Positions 8,746-18,151 of a stretch of DNA of 64,000 nt are shown one piece after another. The notes under the pieces are model-generated. The model was not told the origin of the DNA. It saw nothing but the letters and a program-made list of their open reading frames with translations, and did no database searches. The translations under genes were made by a program, and so were the position numbers. The stretch is from positions 2,206,501-2,270,500 of the forward strand of contig NZ_CP116902.1 in NCBI RefSeq assembly GCF_028471905.1. Reading direction: 5' to 3'. This DNA is from Aneurinibacillus uraniidurans. GTDB taxonomy: Bacteria > Bacillota > Bacilli > Aneurinibacillales > Aneurinibacillaceae. Position 1 is the stretch's first letter, and each line of letters begins with the position of its first letter.

Positions 8746-9186
8746 TTACTTTTTCTTGACGCGAAAAAATTGCTCAAACAAATCTGTTGTATCAAACGGA
8801 TTGTCTGCTTTCTTGTCGTGAGATACCCGTTCCTTTGTTTTAGGGTTAAAACCAAAAAAACGCTCAAAGCTTTTCCCCACATCCTCCATATCAAATCCCT
8901 GATCGACATGGGAGTATTGACGGGATTCTGTTTTGCTGCTTGAGCTGCCTGTAAAGCCAGGATTCGGGTTCTTCCTGCCATCAAGTCGATCATCATATGC
9001 CTGCCGAAGTGATTCATCATGCAATGTCCGATATGCCTCGTTCACATCTTTAAACATTGCTTCTGCTTCGCTGCTTCCACCATTAACATCAGGATGGTAC
9101 CGCTTGGCCAGCTTACGGTATGCTTTTCTGATCTCATCTGCGGAAGCCTGTCTGGAAACTCCCAGAATTTCATAGTAATTTTTCAT
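8746..9186 (-). CDS. J-domain (DnaJ-like) co-chaperone (146 aa)
   Basis: An N-terminal J domain (about residues 1-65) has the diagnostic HPD tripeptide in [10 protein letters not shown] and begins [21 protein letters not shown]. There is no zinc-finger or DnaJ C-terminal substrate domain. Instead there is a Ser/Gly linker and a short tail with two [16 protein letters not shown]-like Phe-rich segments. J proteins stimulate Hsp70 ATPases, so the obvious partner is the Hsp70-like protein of this cluster (403-3051). The start at 9186 is chosen over 9195 because AAAGGATGG is correctly spaced only for the downstream ATG. It is preceded by a strong stem-loop at 9208-9241. Confidence 0.85.
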   Translation of the reverse strand: MKNYYEILGVSRQASADEIRKAYRKLAKRYHPDVNGGSSEAEAMFKDVNEAYRTLHDESLRQAYDDRLDGRKNPNPGFTGSSSSKTESRQYSHVDQGFDMEDVGKSFERFFGFNPKTKERVSHDKKADNPFDTTDLFEQFFRVKKK

Positions 9187-9207
9187 CGTTTCCATCCTTT
9201 ATAGATA

Positions 9208-9241
9208 GAGGGAATTCCGGGAACATTCCCGGAAACCCCTC
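9208..9241 (-). other. Stable stem-loop between tube and J-domain genes
   Basis: On the minus strand this reads as a GAGGG...CCCTC outer stem around TTCCGGGAA/TTCCCGGAA with a tiny loop. No U-tract follows, so it does not look like an ordinary terminator. A role in 3' end stabilisation or partial attenuation, keeping tube and sheath more abundant than downstream regulators, is inference. Confidence 0.6.
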
Positions 9242-9265
9242 TTTTGTGTGAAATACCAGATATCG

Positions 9266-9691
9266 TTAGACAGCGTAGCCGCCTTCGATTTTGGCCATTT
9301 CGGTTTTGTCTTTTTTCTGCTTAATGAACAGTGTGAAGGTACCTACACCCTCGGTATCTCCAAATCGTTCTGTATAATCAACTACGAATGCATTCGGGAA
9401 GTGAATTTTTCGGATTACTTGATCCGCCGCAATCACTTCAAGCGTGGCTTTGCGGTAACAATCGGCCTTCTCAGCCGGAACGAGTGACCACAGGGCAAGC
9501 TTCATTGTATCGTCAGCGTTATCGCCATCTGTTGCTGTGATGATCTTGCCTGTAATTCTGAGCGTAGCACCCACATCTGTGGATCGTGCGTTTGAATCAT
9601 CCGGTGTATCTGTGTCGTATGTTACCGTCATGATGTTGTCCATTCCTAGCTCGATTGTTTCGGCTCCTTCAATGTGGAGTTTGAAACCCAT
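9266..9691 (-). CDS. Hcp/phage-tube-like protein candidate (141 aa)
   Basis: A small, acidic, beta-rich protein without signal peptide. Its layout resembles the Hcp/gp19 tube fold: alternating strands, then the YRKATLEVI strand near residue 80, HFPNAFVVDYTERF, and a final GVGTFTLFIKQK strand. Two features support a tube role: its size is normal for tube proteins, and its gene lies 85 bases after the sheath candidate. The start at 9691 is preferred over 9697 because AAGGAGG is eight bases before the downstream ATG. Stem-loops flank the gene on both sides. I rate tube identity as a reasonable hypothesis; sequence similarity alone, judged by eye, is weak. Structure prediction would settle it. 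Confidence 0.5.
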   Translation of the reverse strand: MGFKLHIEGAETIELGMDNIMTVTYDTDTPDDSNARSTDVGATLRITGKIITATDGDNADDTMKLALWSLVPAEKADCYRKATLEVIAADQVIRKIHFPNAFVVDYTERFGDTEGVGTFTLFIKQKKDKTEMAKIEGGYAV

Positions 9692-9732
9692 TGCCATAAC
9701 CTCCTTAGAATTGTGCGTAATATATTTATGTA

Positions 9733-9759
9733 AAAGGCATGCTCATAAGAGCAGCCTTT
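9733..9759 (-). other. Stem-loop downstream of the sheath candidate gene
   Basis: A near-perfect hairpin AAAGGC..GCTC-TTAT-GAGC..GCCTTT on the minus strand, 18 bases after the sheath stop and without a following U-tract. It probably affects mRNA decay or acts as a leaky terminator. Confidence 0.55.
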
Positions 9760-9776
9760 AACACCAGAACATGGGG

Positions 9777-11945
9777 CTACACTTTAGCTGCAGCGGTCCC
9801 TTTGGTAATCGTGACTTCAAGGTTCTTCACATTGCCATTAAATACAAGGTCGATATGACACAGGTTGCTTTTCTCATCGATGACGTAGTTCATGTCATCT
9901 CCGTCATGAATAATGGAGTTGATATATCCTTTTGCATTCAGCCACTTGCTCTTCTGACTGCTCGGATTGTTGCTGAAGAACCGCACGATATTATCGTGTT
10001 TGAAGTCGCCAGTCTGGAAGCGAAGCAGACGCTCGATGTATGTGCTGACGAGCGTTTTATAGATCGAATCGAATCCGTCTTCCGTCATCGCCATGCTTCG
10101 TGCTTTATACACGGTAATTCGCTTGACGTCTCTGCCTTGTACTTGCGCATTTTCAGACGAGAAAACAAATCCGAAGTTTCGACGATTAATCGCATCCTTA
10201 ATGCTGTTGGTAAACCCGGAGATTTCTTTCGCCATCGTTGTCACGACACGCAGACCATTGTCCCCGCCTTCAATATCGAAGCGCACACCCGGATATTCCC
10301 GGCTGACATTGCGGAATGCTTCTTTCAGGAATTCCGGACACTGATAGGCAGCCACAAGTCCAGCGGCTACATAGCTAGCCCCGACATATACGCCTTCAAT
10401 CCACAGCTTCAAGATATCTTCTTTTTCCTGCGAGATTTTAACCCCGTCTTCGGTTTGCAACATTCGGCTGTCGATGACCACACCGGATTTATCTTTCGGA
10501 ATAATCGTGAAATTAGGCATGCATGGAATCGCAAATTCACTATAATCCTTGCGAAGCAGGACCGAGCATTTATCCATGTATTTATCGATACCTGACGTTG
10601 CCATCGTGTTGAACGTTGTCTCTTCTCCTGCTGCGAAGTTGAAAAAGATCTGGATTTTATAATCTTTTACCACATGCAAAAGCATAGCGAGAGATTCCAT
10701 CGTATTTCCATCTTGCTTCACAACTTTTTGGTTTCCACGGAAGCGTTCACGACTTACTTTCGCATTCCCGGAATGCTCCAGTTCAACAGCTGGCACGATC
10801 CCGAACCAGATTGTATCTGTAAAATCATTTTTCGAGTTTACTGTGTTCAGATACGTTTCAAGTCGTGGGATGTTATTGCTTTTCACTGTCATATCAAGTT
10901 TCGCATTCGTAATAAGAAGCGATGGTACCATGCCTTTGTTTTTCGTTGCATATTGATCGAAGAACATTTTGACACCAAGTAGTTTTTCTACCAATGGCTT
11001 CACGGTTTTTACGAAGTCGTCCTTGGAATTTTTATAGAATTCCAGATATGTATTGTAGTTCTGGATTTCTGTTTCTACATCAACCTCGTTCCGTACAGCA
11101 GGTAACGGGCAAAATGTACGGACAACAAGGTCTTTTACATAAGAGGACGATGTGTCCGTAACCGCTTCATAATCTTCCTCGAAAATAGCGGCTAGCTCTC
11201 CGCTTCCATTCTGATCCACAACCATCAGTTCTGCGCTTTCATTCTTAGGGGCTTCGATGATTTTTAACTCCCCGTTATCCCCAATGCTTAACATACCGAT
11301 TGTGACGGCTTCTGACTGGTTTTCTTCCTGGCCGGCTCCGAGCAGAAGGCGTGTTTTGATATCATCGATGGCGAGCGGTAGCATAGCCATTACATTGTTG
11401 TAATTCCGGCTGGCATCTTCAAACATGTTGTTGAGCTTATCACCCATATCAAGCTTTTTCGGATCACCATCGTCAAGCTGATCATATTGTCCGTACAAAT
11501 AATGGATTTCCTTCCGCACCTGCCGGATGTCATCCATTACTTTTTTCGGAGAAATCATATCGAGTAAATTTTCGAATTTAAAATCAACATTCGTAATTCC
11601 CTGAATTCTTTTTGTATCAATAAGCGTGAAGAGCATTTTGAGGAAATCATTATTCTGATCAATGCTGATTTCAGATATGGCACTGGCATCGATGCCTTCC
11701 GGTTTCCTCAAGGTATACATAACTTTCTGATTGGCTGCGTTATAGAATGAATATACCGTGGGCGAAAACTTGTCCAAAAATTCGTCAAAGCTTTTTACTA
11801 CGAGAGTTTCGTTAATCTCTTTAATTTTGTCGTCACTTAAACTATCAATTCCTTTTACATCTCCAACAATCGTTATGAGATCAAGCTTTTCCGGATTGAT
11901 TTCTTCGAACAAAATCGTTCGGTTCGTCTGATGAATAATTTCCAT
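9777..11945 (-). CDS. Candidate fused TssB-TssC-like contractile sheath protein (722 aa)
   Basis: The first ~135 residues follow the TssB/VipA pattern: a hydrophobic strand ending in a GD-x-x-G element (LITIVGDVKG, 22-32), an acidic stretch, SFDEFLDKFSP (52-62), and a later helix with DNNDFLKMLF-type sequence. After a linker the remaining ~450 residues would be the TssC/VipB part. These contain VPAVELEHSG, IPCMPNFTIIP, a hydrophobic LYVGASYVAAGLVAAY-type helix, and a C-terminal strand pair (HIDLVFNGNVKNLEVTITKG) like the strand exchanged between sheath subunits. The combined length fits TssB plus TssC. The start is set at 11945 by AGAGGGG eight bases upstream. The tube candidate follows directly. 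Assignment is by pattern and context, not by a profile search. Confidence 0.5.
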   Translation of the reverse strand: MEIIHQTNRTILFEEINPEKLDLITIVGDVKGIDSLSDDKIKEINETLVVKSFDEFLDKFSPTVYSFYNAANQKVMYTLRKPEGIDASAISEISIDQNNDFLKMLFTLIDTKRIQGITNVDFKFENLLDMISPKKVMDDIRQVRKEIHYLYGQYDQLDDGDPKKLDMGDKLNNMFEDASRNYNNVMAMLPLAIDDIKTRLLLGAGQEENQSEAVTIGMLSIGDNGELKIIEAPKNESAELMVVDQNGSGELAAIFEEDYEAVTDTSSSYVKDLVVRTFCPLPAVRNEVDVETEIQNYNTYLEFYKNSKDDFVKTVKPLVEKLLGVKMFFDQYATKNKGMVPSLLITNAKLDMTVKSNNIPRLETYLNTVNSKNDFTDTIWFGIVPAVELEHSGNAKVSRERFRGNQKVVKQDGNTMESLAMLLHVVKDYKIQIFFNFAAGEETTFNTMATSGIDKYMDKCSVLLRKDYSEFAIPCMPNFTIIPKDKSGVVIDSRMLQTEDGVKISQEKEDILKLWIEGVYVGASYVAAGLVAAYQCPEFLKEAFRNVSREYPGVRFDIEGGDNGLRVVTTMAKEISGFTNSIKDAINRRNFGFVFSSENAQVQGRDVKRITVYKARSMAMTEDGFDSIYKTLVSTYIERLLRFQTGDFKHDNIVRFFSNNPSSQKSKWLNAKGYINSIIHDGDDMNYVIDEKSNLCHIDLVFNGNVKNLEVTITKGTAAAKV

Positions 11946-12208
11946 AAGCTTTTCCCCTCTGCTTTTCGACATAATATACAGTTACATACTCACATAGAAA
12001 AATATAGAATATAATTCCCAAAATTTCTCTAGTACTTTTTTCTTTATTTTACCTTTATTATACAAATCAAGAAGGTAAAACCTGTAATGTACCATATAAA
12101 TCCATTTTTATCAGCTTGTTTTTACATTTATATGTATTTTTGGTTATAAAATAGTAGTTCATGAATATGCAACAGGAGGTAATACCCAAAAATAAACCAT
12201 ACAAAAAA

Positions 12209-12246
12209 TTACAAATTTCACAAAAGAAATTTGTTGAAATTTGTAA
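12209..12246. repeat. Three half-site inverted repeat upstream of the sheath operon
   Basis: A 12-bp perfect inverted repeat (TTACAAATTTCA / TGAAATTTGTAA, 14 bases apart) with a further internal GAAATTTGT at 12226-12234, giving three related 9-bp half-sites. It lies in the AT-rich 360-bp gap between the sheath gene and the kinase. It could be a regulator binding site; apart from this and the terminator at 12255-12291 I see nothing coding in the gap. Confidence 0.4.
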
Positions 12247-12254
12247 ATGAAAAT

Positions 12255-12291
12255 AAAACAGCCTTTGACCTACATGGTCAAAGGCTGTTTT
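12255..12291 (-). terminator. Rho-independent terminator after the kinase gene
   Basis: A 16-bp perfect stem (AAAACAGCCTTTGACC with its complement) and a 5-base loop, followed on the minus strand by TTTTATTTT. It separates the kinase transcript from the sheath operon, so the sheath operon should have its own promoter between about 11,950 and 12,250. Confidence 0.85.
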
Positions 12292-12308
12292 ACAAAAAGT
12301 AGAAGGGT

Positions 12309-13217
12309 CTAAAGTCCCTTTTTAAAATTCTTCATTTTCAGAAATATGTACTCAGCTACGGCAGACGTACGCAAAAGCGAGAGTGATAAAGTTCGTCTAC
12401 GATAATCAACTACCAAGCCTTTCATCACGATATAAGAGAAAAAAGACGATACTTTCCTATTCTGATCCTTAATCGCTACAAGATTATCTTCAATCATTCG
12501 CTGTGCCACATCAAGAGGAGGCTTCCCGCTCAAACAATAATAAATAGTAGCGGACAGGCTGTATACATCTGAATATACCCCCTGCCGACTTCTTGCTGAA
12601 TAAAATTCTAGAGGAGAAAACCCAACTGTCGTAAAAATCTCGTACTGATCGGCAGATGTATAATATACAGCCGAACCGAAATCGAGAAGCTTCAGTTGTC
12701 CTTCTTTTGTACATAAAATATTTGCTGGCTTTATATCACGATGAAGGATGCCTTTTTTGTGAAGAGCACAGACAGCATCTAGCAGCGGTAGCAAGATATG
12801 TTTGAAGAAATCGGACGGACAGTAGCTGTCTACTTGCTTGATGTATCGATCCAATGTCCACCCTCGGCAATATTCCGTTACAATATATCCCGTGCCGTTC
12901 TCTTCGAAATGGTCCATATATGTAACAATATTCCGATGCTGTATGTCTTTCAAAATACGTGCTTCTCGGAAAAATGATGCTTTCAATTCCTCATATTTCT
13001 GTTCGAGAGACGGACGTCGACATAGCACCGTTCTTTGATCGAGATCTCGCAAAGTTAACTGCCTTGAAAACCACTCCTTAATGATGCAATATTCTTTGCT
13101 CACGATGTGGCGTCCGATATATACAATCGAAAGATCACTACAAGCAATCATTCTCTTCACTTGATATGTACGGTTAAGAATCGTATTTTTTTTCAGTCCC
13201 ATTTCCCGTTCAAGCAC
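12309..13217 (-). CDS. Eukaryotic-like Ser/Thr protein kinase (302 aa, soluble)
   Basis: A single kinase domain covers nearly the whole protein: ATP-anchoring Lys in CIIKEWF, catalytic loop HRDIKPANIL, DFGSA metal-binding loop, and an APE-like element read as SPLEF. The glycine-rich loop is degenerate (IACSDLSIVYIG instead of GxGxxG), yet the catalytic residues are intact. There is no membrane helix or PASTA repeats, so it is not the PrkC-type cell-wall kinase. The most likely start is GTG 13217 (AGGA six bases upstream), seven bases after the stop of the receptor-like gene, or ATG 13202. The nearest logical partners are the two FHA proteins and PP2C of the adjacent cluster. Confidence 0.85.
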   Translation of the reverse strand: MLEREMGLKKNTILNRTYQVKRMIACSDLSIVYIGRHIVSKEYCIIKEWFSRQLTLRDLDQRTVLCRRPSLEQKYEELKASFFREARILKDIQHRNIVTYMDHFEENGTGYIVTEYCRGWTLDRYIKQVDSYCPSDFFKHILLPLLDAVCALHKKGILHRDIKPANILCTKEGQLKLLDFGSAVYYTSADQYEIFTTVGFSPLEFYSARSRQGVYSDVYSLSATIYYCLSGKPPLDVAQRMIEDNLVAIKDQNRKVSSFFSYIVMKGLVVDYRRRTLSLSLLRTSAVAEYIFLKMKNFKKGL

Positions 13218-13224
13218 CGCTATC

Positions 13225-14013
13225 CTACACCTCTCCGACCAGCTTCCGCAAATAATCCGCTGCTGCAATCATCCGTGAGCCATACCATGAAAACATCTCT
13301 CCATCCACCAGCACAACCGTACTGTCTGGGAACCGTGCCGCAAGCTCCTCCTGATGCTTCTCTGTAAACGGAAACGGCTCCGATGACAGGAACAAATAAT
13401 CCGGGGCCGCCGCACGAATCTCTTCTTCCGTCACCGTCGGATAGCGGCCTTCTGCCTCCGCAAACACATTCACAAATCCGCAGCGCGAAAGCAGCGAGTG
13501 AATATACGTATGATCTCCCGCGACCATATAAGGATTTTGCCAGATGAAATAGGCTGCACGCACACCGTCTACATATGCCAGCTCCGCAAATCCTGCTTCA
13601 ATCTCGCTAGTAATCTGCTTCGCTTCCCCACGTGCACCGACAACTTTACCAAGATCTCGGATCATATAAAGCGCATCCTCATACGTCTCCACATCCGTCA
13701 CATATACCGGATACGATTCTGCGAGGCGCTCAACCATCTCTTTCGGATTCTCTTCTTTCTCGGCAATAATCAAGTCCGGAGCAAGCGATGCGAGTACATC
13801 GTCTTTGACCTGCTTCGTACCGCCGACACGCACAACATCTGCAAGCGCCTCCGCCGGGTGAATACAGAACTGCGTTCGTCCAACTACTCGCTCCCCTACG
13901 CCAAGCGCAAACAACGTCTCGGTCAGCGATGGGCAAAGCGAAACAATCCGCTTAGGTGGAAATGGAACGGCAACTGACCGCCCCAGATGATCAAAAACAT
14001 GCTTGATCGTCAT
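13225..14013 (-). CDS. Helical-backbone metal/cobalamin receptor-like protein (BtuF/TroA type, 262 aa)
   Basis: Typical of ABC-transporter binding proteins for cobalamin or iron chelates: opening DHLGRSVAVPFPPKRIVSLCPSLTETL, then VVGRTQFCIHP, PDLIIAEKEEN and the terminal DGEMFSWYGSRM. It has no signal peptide or lipobox, and no permease or ATPase lies beside it, so it is a stand-alone, probably cytoplasmic member as found in several Bacillales. ATG 14013 is chosen because AAGGAGAATTTGT precedes it. The kinase gene follows within a few bases, so both may share a transcript. The ligand is unknown. Confidence 0.8.
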   Translation of the reverse strand: MTIKHVFDHLGRSVAVPFPPKRIVSLCPSLTETLFALGVGERVVGRTQFCIHPAEALADVVRVGGTKQVKDDVLASLAPDLIIAEKEENPKEMVERLAESYPVYVTDVETYEDALYMIRDLGKVVGARGEAKQITSEIEAGFAELAYVDGVRAAYFIWQNPYMVAGDHTYIHSLLSRCGFVNVFAEAEGRYPTVTEEEIRAAAPDYLFLSSEPFPFTEKHQEELAARFPDSTVVLVDGEMFSWYGSRMIAAADYLRKLVGEV

Positions 14014-14107
14014 ACAAATTCTCCTTCCAACTGCTTGATGTATTCGCATAGTCCGATTTGTTTCTCTTTTCCTTATCGTAGCACAAACGCTAGTGTCCCG
14101 GCTCTAT

Positions 14108-14136
14108 TTTTCACATATCACAGGATATGATATAAT
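14108..14136 (+). promoter_or_regulatory. Probable sigma-A promoter of the ABC-F gene
   Basis: TTTTCA, a 17-base spacer and TATAAT, ending 47 bases before the ATG of the ABC-F gene. Confidence 0.5.
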
Positions 14137-14165
14137 ATATAGTTGGTATATAAATCTGCAAATAA

Positions 14166-15800
<1,635 letters not shown>

Positions 15801-15811
15801 AATGTGAGAAT

Positions 15812-15857
15812 AAGCTGCCCCAAAAGCCAGGACATGGCGAACGGGGCAGCTTTTTTT
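15812..15857 (+). terminator. Terminator of the ABC-F gene, part of a hairpin family
   Basis: AAGCTGCCCC / GGGGCAGCTT stem followed by seven T. The loop read on the minus strand contains GCCATGTCCTGGCTTTT, shared almost exactly with the hairpin at 26470-26510. Confidence 0.85.
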
Positions 15858-15870
15858 GTGATATCGACAA

Positions 15871-16101
15871 CGTGTGGTGGGGAGGGAGTGGGAGAAGGGA
15901 GGAGCCGTTCGCTTCGGTACGCTTGCAGGGAAGTATAGACTGTCCGCTCCGGGAGCCCGACGAACTCGCCCGCAAAGAAAAGCCTGTGATGCTCTTTCAC
16001 TGAAGGATTGCGGGCAAAGGCCCGTTCGCCGTTCTCCCTCCGCTGAGTAGGCGCGTACAGGCGCTCTCTTGCTCCTCCCTTCTCCCACTCCCCGCACAAC
16101 G
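15871..16101 (+). repeat. Structured intergenic repeat, module A (locus 1)
   Basis: A 231-bp module whose ends are imperfect inverted repeats (GTGGGGAGGGAGTGGGAGAA near the left, complement near the right) and whose core carries a second inverted repeat (CCCGCAA ... TTGCGGGC). It is homologous in the same orientation to 55164-55397, and in inverted orientation to 16240-16464. No convincing coding sequence lies inside; short open frames differ between copies. Confidence 0.8.
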
Positions 16102-16239
16102 TTTCGATTTACAAAAAAACTCTCGCCGCCAGAATGAATTTGCTCGGTAGCCACCGACCCTTCGCAAGACCATTTCTTTATTTTTTACCTGCATAGCAAA
16201 GCTCAGCATTTTGATTATTCTTGATGATTTTCATCTAAA

Positions 16240-16464
16240 GTGTGCTAGGAGCGGGATCGGGCGGGGCAGCGGAACGCCTGTACGCGCCTGCTTAGCGGAA
16301 GGGGTCAGACGAACGATTTTTGTCCACAACGCTTCGGTGTATATGCATCGCAGAAATCTTTTGTGGGCGAGTTCGTCTGGCACCTGGAGCGGACAGCCTC
16401 TACTTCATAGCAAGCGTACCGAAGTGACGAGGCCCCGCCCGATCCCGCTCCTCTACCACACGTT
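16240..16464 (-). repeat. Structured intergenic repeat, module B, inverted relative to A (locus 1)
   Basis: A 225-bp module homologous to module A on the opposite strand (shared CTTCGGTACGCTTGC, TGTCCGCTCC and AGGCGCGTACAGGCG segments). Its ends form a 20-bp perfect inverted repeat at 16248-16267 and 16432-16451. Modules A and B are separated by about 138 bases that are themselves conserved at the second locus. Confidence 0.8.
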
Positions 16465-16490
16465 GGAGAAAACCACCTCCAAGAAAAGAA

Positions 16491-16540
16491 AGAGGCTGCC
16501 TCAGCCGCTGTGTTACAGCTTTCGAGACAGCCTCTTACTT
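16491..16540. terminator. Terminator hairpin after phoU, right border of repeat locus 1
   Basis: GAGGCTG-type stem with the complement at 16524-16535. T-rich tracts follow in both directions, so it probably serves phoU on the minus strand and also closes the repeat locus. Confidence 0.7.
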
Positions 16541-16575
16541 TTTTATGAAGCTTGTGACTAGCAAACTATGAACGT

Positions 16576-17220
16576 CTAGTGATTCAAATCCGCAATATGC
16601 CCGGTTTTCATATAGAGGGTCCATTCCCCAATGTTAGTGGCATGATCGCCGATCCGCTCGAGGGCATGGAGAAGCTTGATATACTGGATCGCTTCCCGGA
16701 AGTGCTGCGGTTCTTTTTCAAGCAGCGATTCAAGCATTTCAACGTTACGACGATGCAATCCATCAATTACATCATCCATATCATTCAAAGTATGAAGCGG
16801 ATTGATATCTTCTTTTTCGAACGCCTGAATGGTCGTATCAAGAATGCCTTTCACTGCATCTGCCATATCCATGATCGTAAACAGCGGCAGCGTTTTGTCC
16901 GTTTTATCCATTCGGATAATCGCATCCGCCATGTCTACTGCTTGGTCACCAATGCGCTCGAGATCCGTTACGATTTTCAAATATGCTCCAACCGTGCGCA
17001 TGTCTCCTGCTACCGGAGCCTGTAAAGCGATCAGGCTAAGGCTGTGCTTAGATACGCTATCCGTTAAAGCATTCGCTTCTTCATCTTGTGCAGTAACCTC
17101 ACGAGCCAGTTCGGCATTTTTCTGCTCAAATGCCTGGGTAGCCTGCAAGAAATGGCCCCGTACCATATAAGCCAGCTCAATAATTTGTTGTTTTACTTGT
17201 TCAAATGAATGTGTCTGCAT
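16576..17220 (-). CDS. phoU: Phosphate-signalling protein PhoU
   Basis: Two PhoU repeats of three helices each. The metal-binding signature D/E-rich element appears twice: DLERIGDQAVDMADA near residue 87 and ALERIGDHATNIGEW near 192. Length 214 is standard. PhoU links the Pst phosphate transporter to the PhoR kinase and moderates phosphate uptake. Here it stands alone: no pst genes are adjacent, and kapD is divergent on the other side. It begins with ATG 17220. Confidence 0.93.
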   Translation of the reverse strand: MQTHSFEQVKQQIIELAYMVRGHFLQATQAFEQKNAELAREVTAQDEEANALTDSVSKHSLSLIALQAPVAGDMRTVGAYLKIVTDLERIGDQAVDMADAIIRMDKTDKTLPLFTIMDMADAVKGILDTTIQAFEKEDINPLHTLNDMDDVIDGLHRRNVEMLESLLEKEPQHFREAIQYIKLLHALERIGDHATNIGEWTLYMKTGHIADLNH

Positions 17221-17425
17221 GAAACATGTCGCCCCTTCTGCTCGATTCCTTACTTCCTCATAATAATGAAGAAACGAGGAAATGCGGGCGAATTTTACTA
17301 TTCTTTACACCTTCTTTACATTGTGGACGAATCGTTAAGAAATTAATTCCTTTCTGTGCAATTGACGGATTAAATTTTCAGAAATACAATGAATGGAAAG
17401 AAGCGTACAGAAACGGGGAAATGGT

Positions 17426-18076
17426 ATGAAAAACCAGTATATTTTTCTGGATTTTGAATTTACGACATTTGAGAAGAAAGAGGCCCCACGCGGATTTTTT
17501 CATGAAGTCATTGAAGCAGGGATGATTGTCGTAAAAGAAGAGGAAATCGTCGACACGTATTCATCCCTTGTGACCCCTGTGTTTTTTCCTGAACTTGGTG
17601 AGAAATGTCGAACGTTAACGGGCATTACACAGGATGATGTACAGAACGGAATTCCATTTGACCATATGATTATGGAACTGCTATCCCGCTACGAACCTGA
17701 ACGAACGACGCTCGTGACATGGGGCGATCTCGATATTAAAGGGCTGCGCCGTAACTGTCGGGAGCATAAGGTGAAATTTCCATTCTCCGTTATGCTTGAT
17801 GACTGGCTTGATCTGTCTAAAGCGTATCAGTTTTACTACGGGCATAAAGATACACCTGGACTGTGGGCCGCCCTGACGAAGTACGGACTCGCTGATAAAG
17901 CGCAGGCACACCGGGCGCTTGATGATGCAGTCGCTACTTTTAAGGTGATGCGGCAGATGGAACAGGACAGCTGGGTGTACGACCCGAAAAAACCGACGAT
18001 GCAAACATCCATTGCCGACTTGATGGGCGGCAGTAACATGGCGCTGCTTGAAAAATTACGACAGCAGCTCTCCTAA
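17426..18076 (+). CDS. kapD: KapD-like DEDDh 3'-5' exonuclease (216 aa)
   Basis: An exonuclease of the DnaQ/ERI-1-like type: acidic residues FLDFEFTTFE (residues 6-15), a GITQDDV segment, DLDIKGLR, and the terminal HRALDDA with the catalytic His and Asp. In B. subtilis KapD inhibits the KinA pathway into sporulation; the same role is likely but not shown here. I place the start at ATG 17426, because the catalytic domain begins immediately after it; the longer frame would add eleven non-conserved residues. A strong hairpin terminator follows. Confidence 0.88.
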   Translation: MKNQYIFLDFEFTTFEKKEAPRGFFHEVIEAGMIVVKEEEIVDTYSSLVTPVFFPELGEKCRTLTGITQDDVQNGIPFDHMIMELLSRYEPERTTLVTWGDLDIKGLRRNCREHKVKFPFSVMLDDWLDLSKAYQFYYGHKDTPGLWAALTKYGLADKAQAHRALDDAVATFKVMRQMEQDSWVYDPKKPTMQTSIADLMGGSNMALLEKLRQQLS

Positions 18077-18078
18077 TG

Positions 18079-18118
18079 AAAAACTCTCCCGCTACCATGC
18101 ATACGGGAGAGTTTTTTC
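18079..18118. terminator. Bidirectional terminator between kapD and metQ
   Basis: AAACTCTCCCG / CGGGAGAGTTT stem with T-tracts on both sides, between convergent genes. Confidence 0.85.
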
Positions 18119-18151
18119 ATTAGGGTATCATCGCATAAGCATCTGCTCCGA

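Noticed and set aside
12167-12250. 27-codon open frame on the plus strand just before the 12255-12291 hairpin, with a promoter-like TTTACA-N18-TATAAA upstream
   Set aside because: It has no Shine-Dalgarno before the ATG (GGAGG lies inside the frame), and the hairpin is better explained as the kinase terminator on the other strand.
16211-16561. Open frame of 116 codons across repeat module B
   Set aside because: It is not preserved in the other copies of the repeat and runs through inverted repeats; treated as chance.
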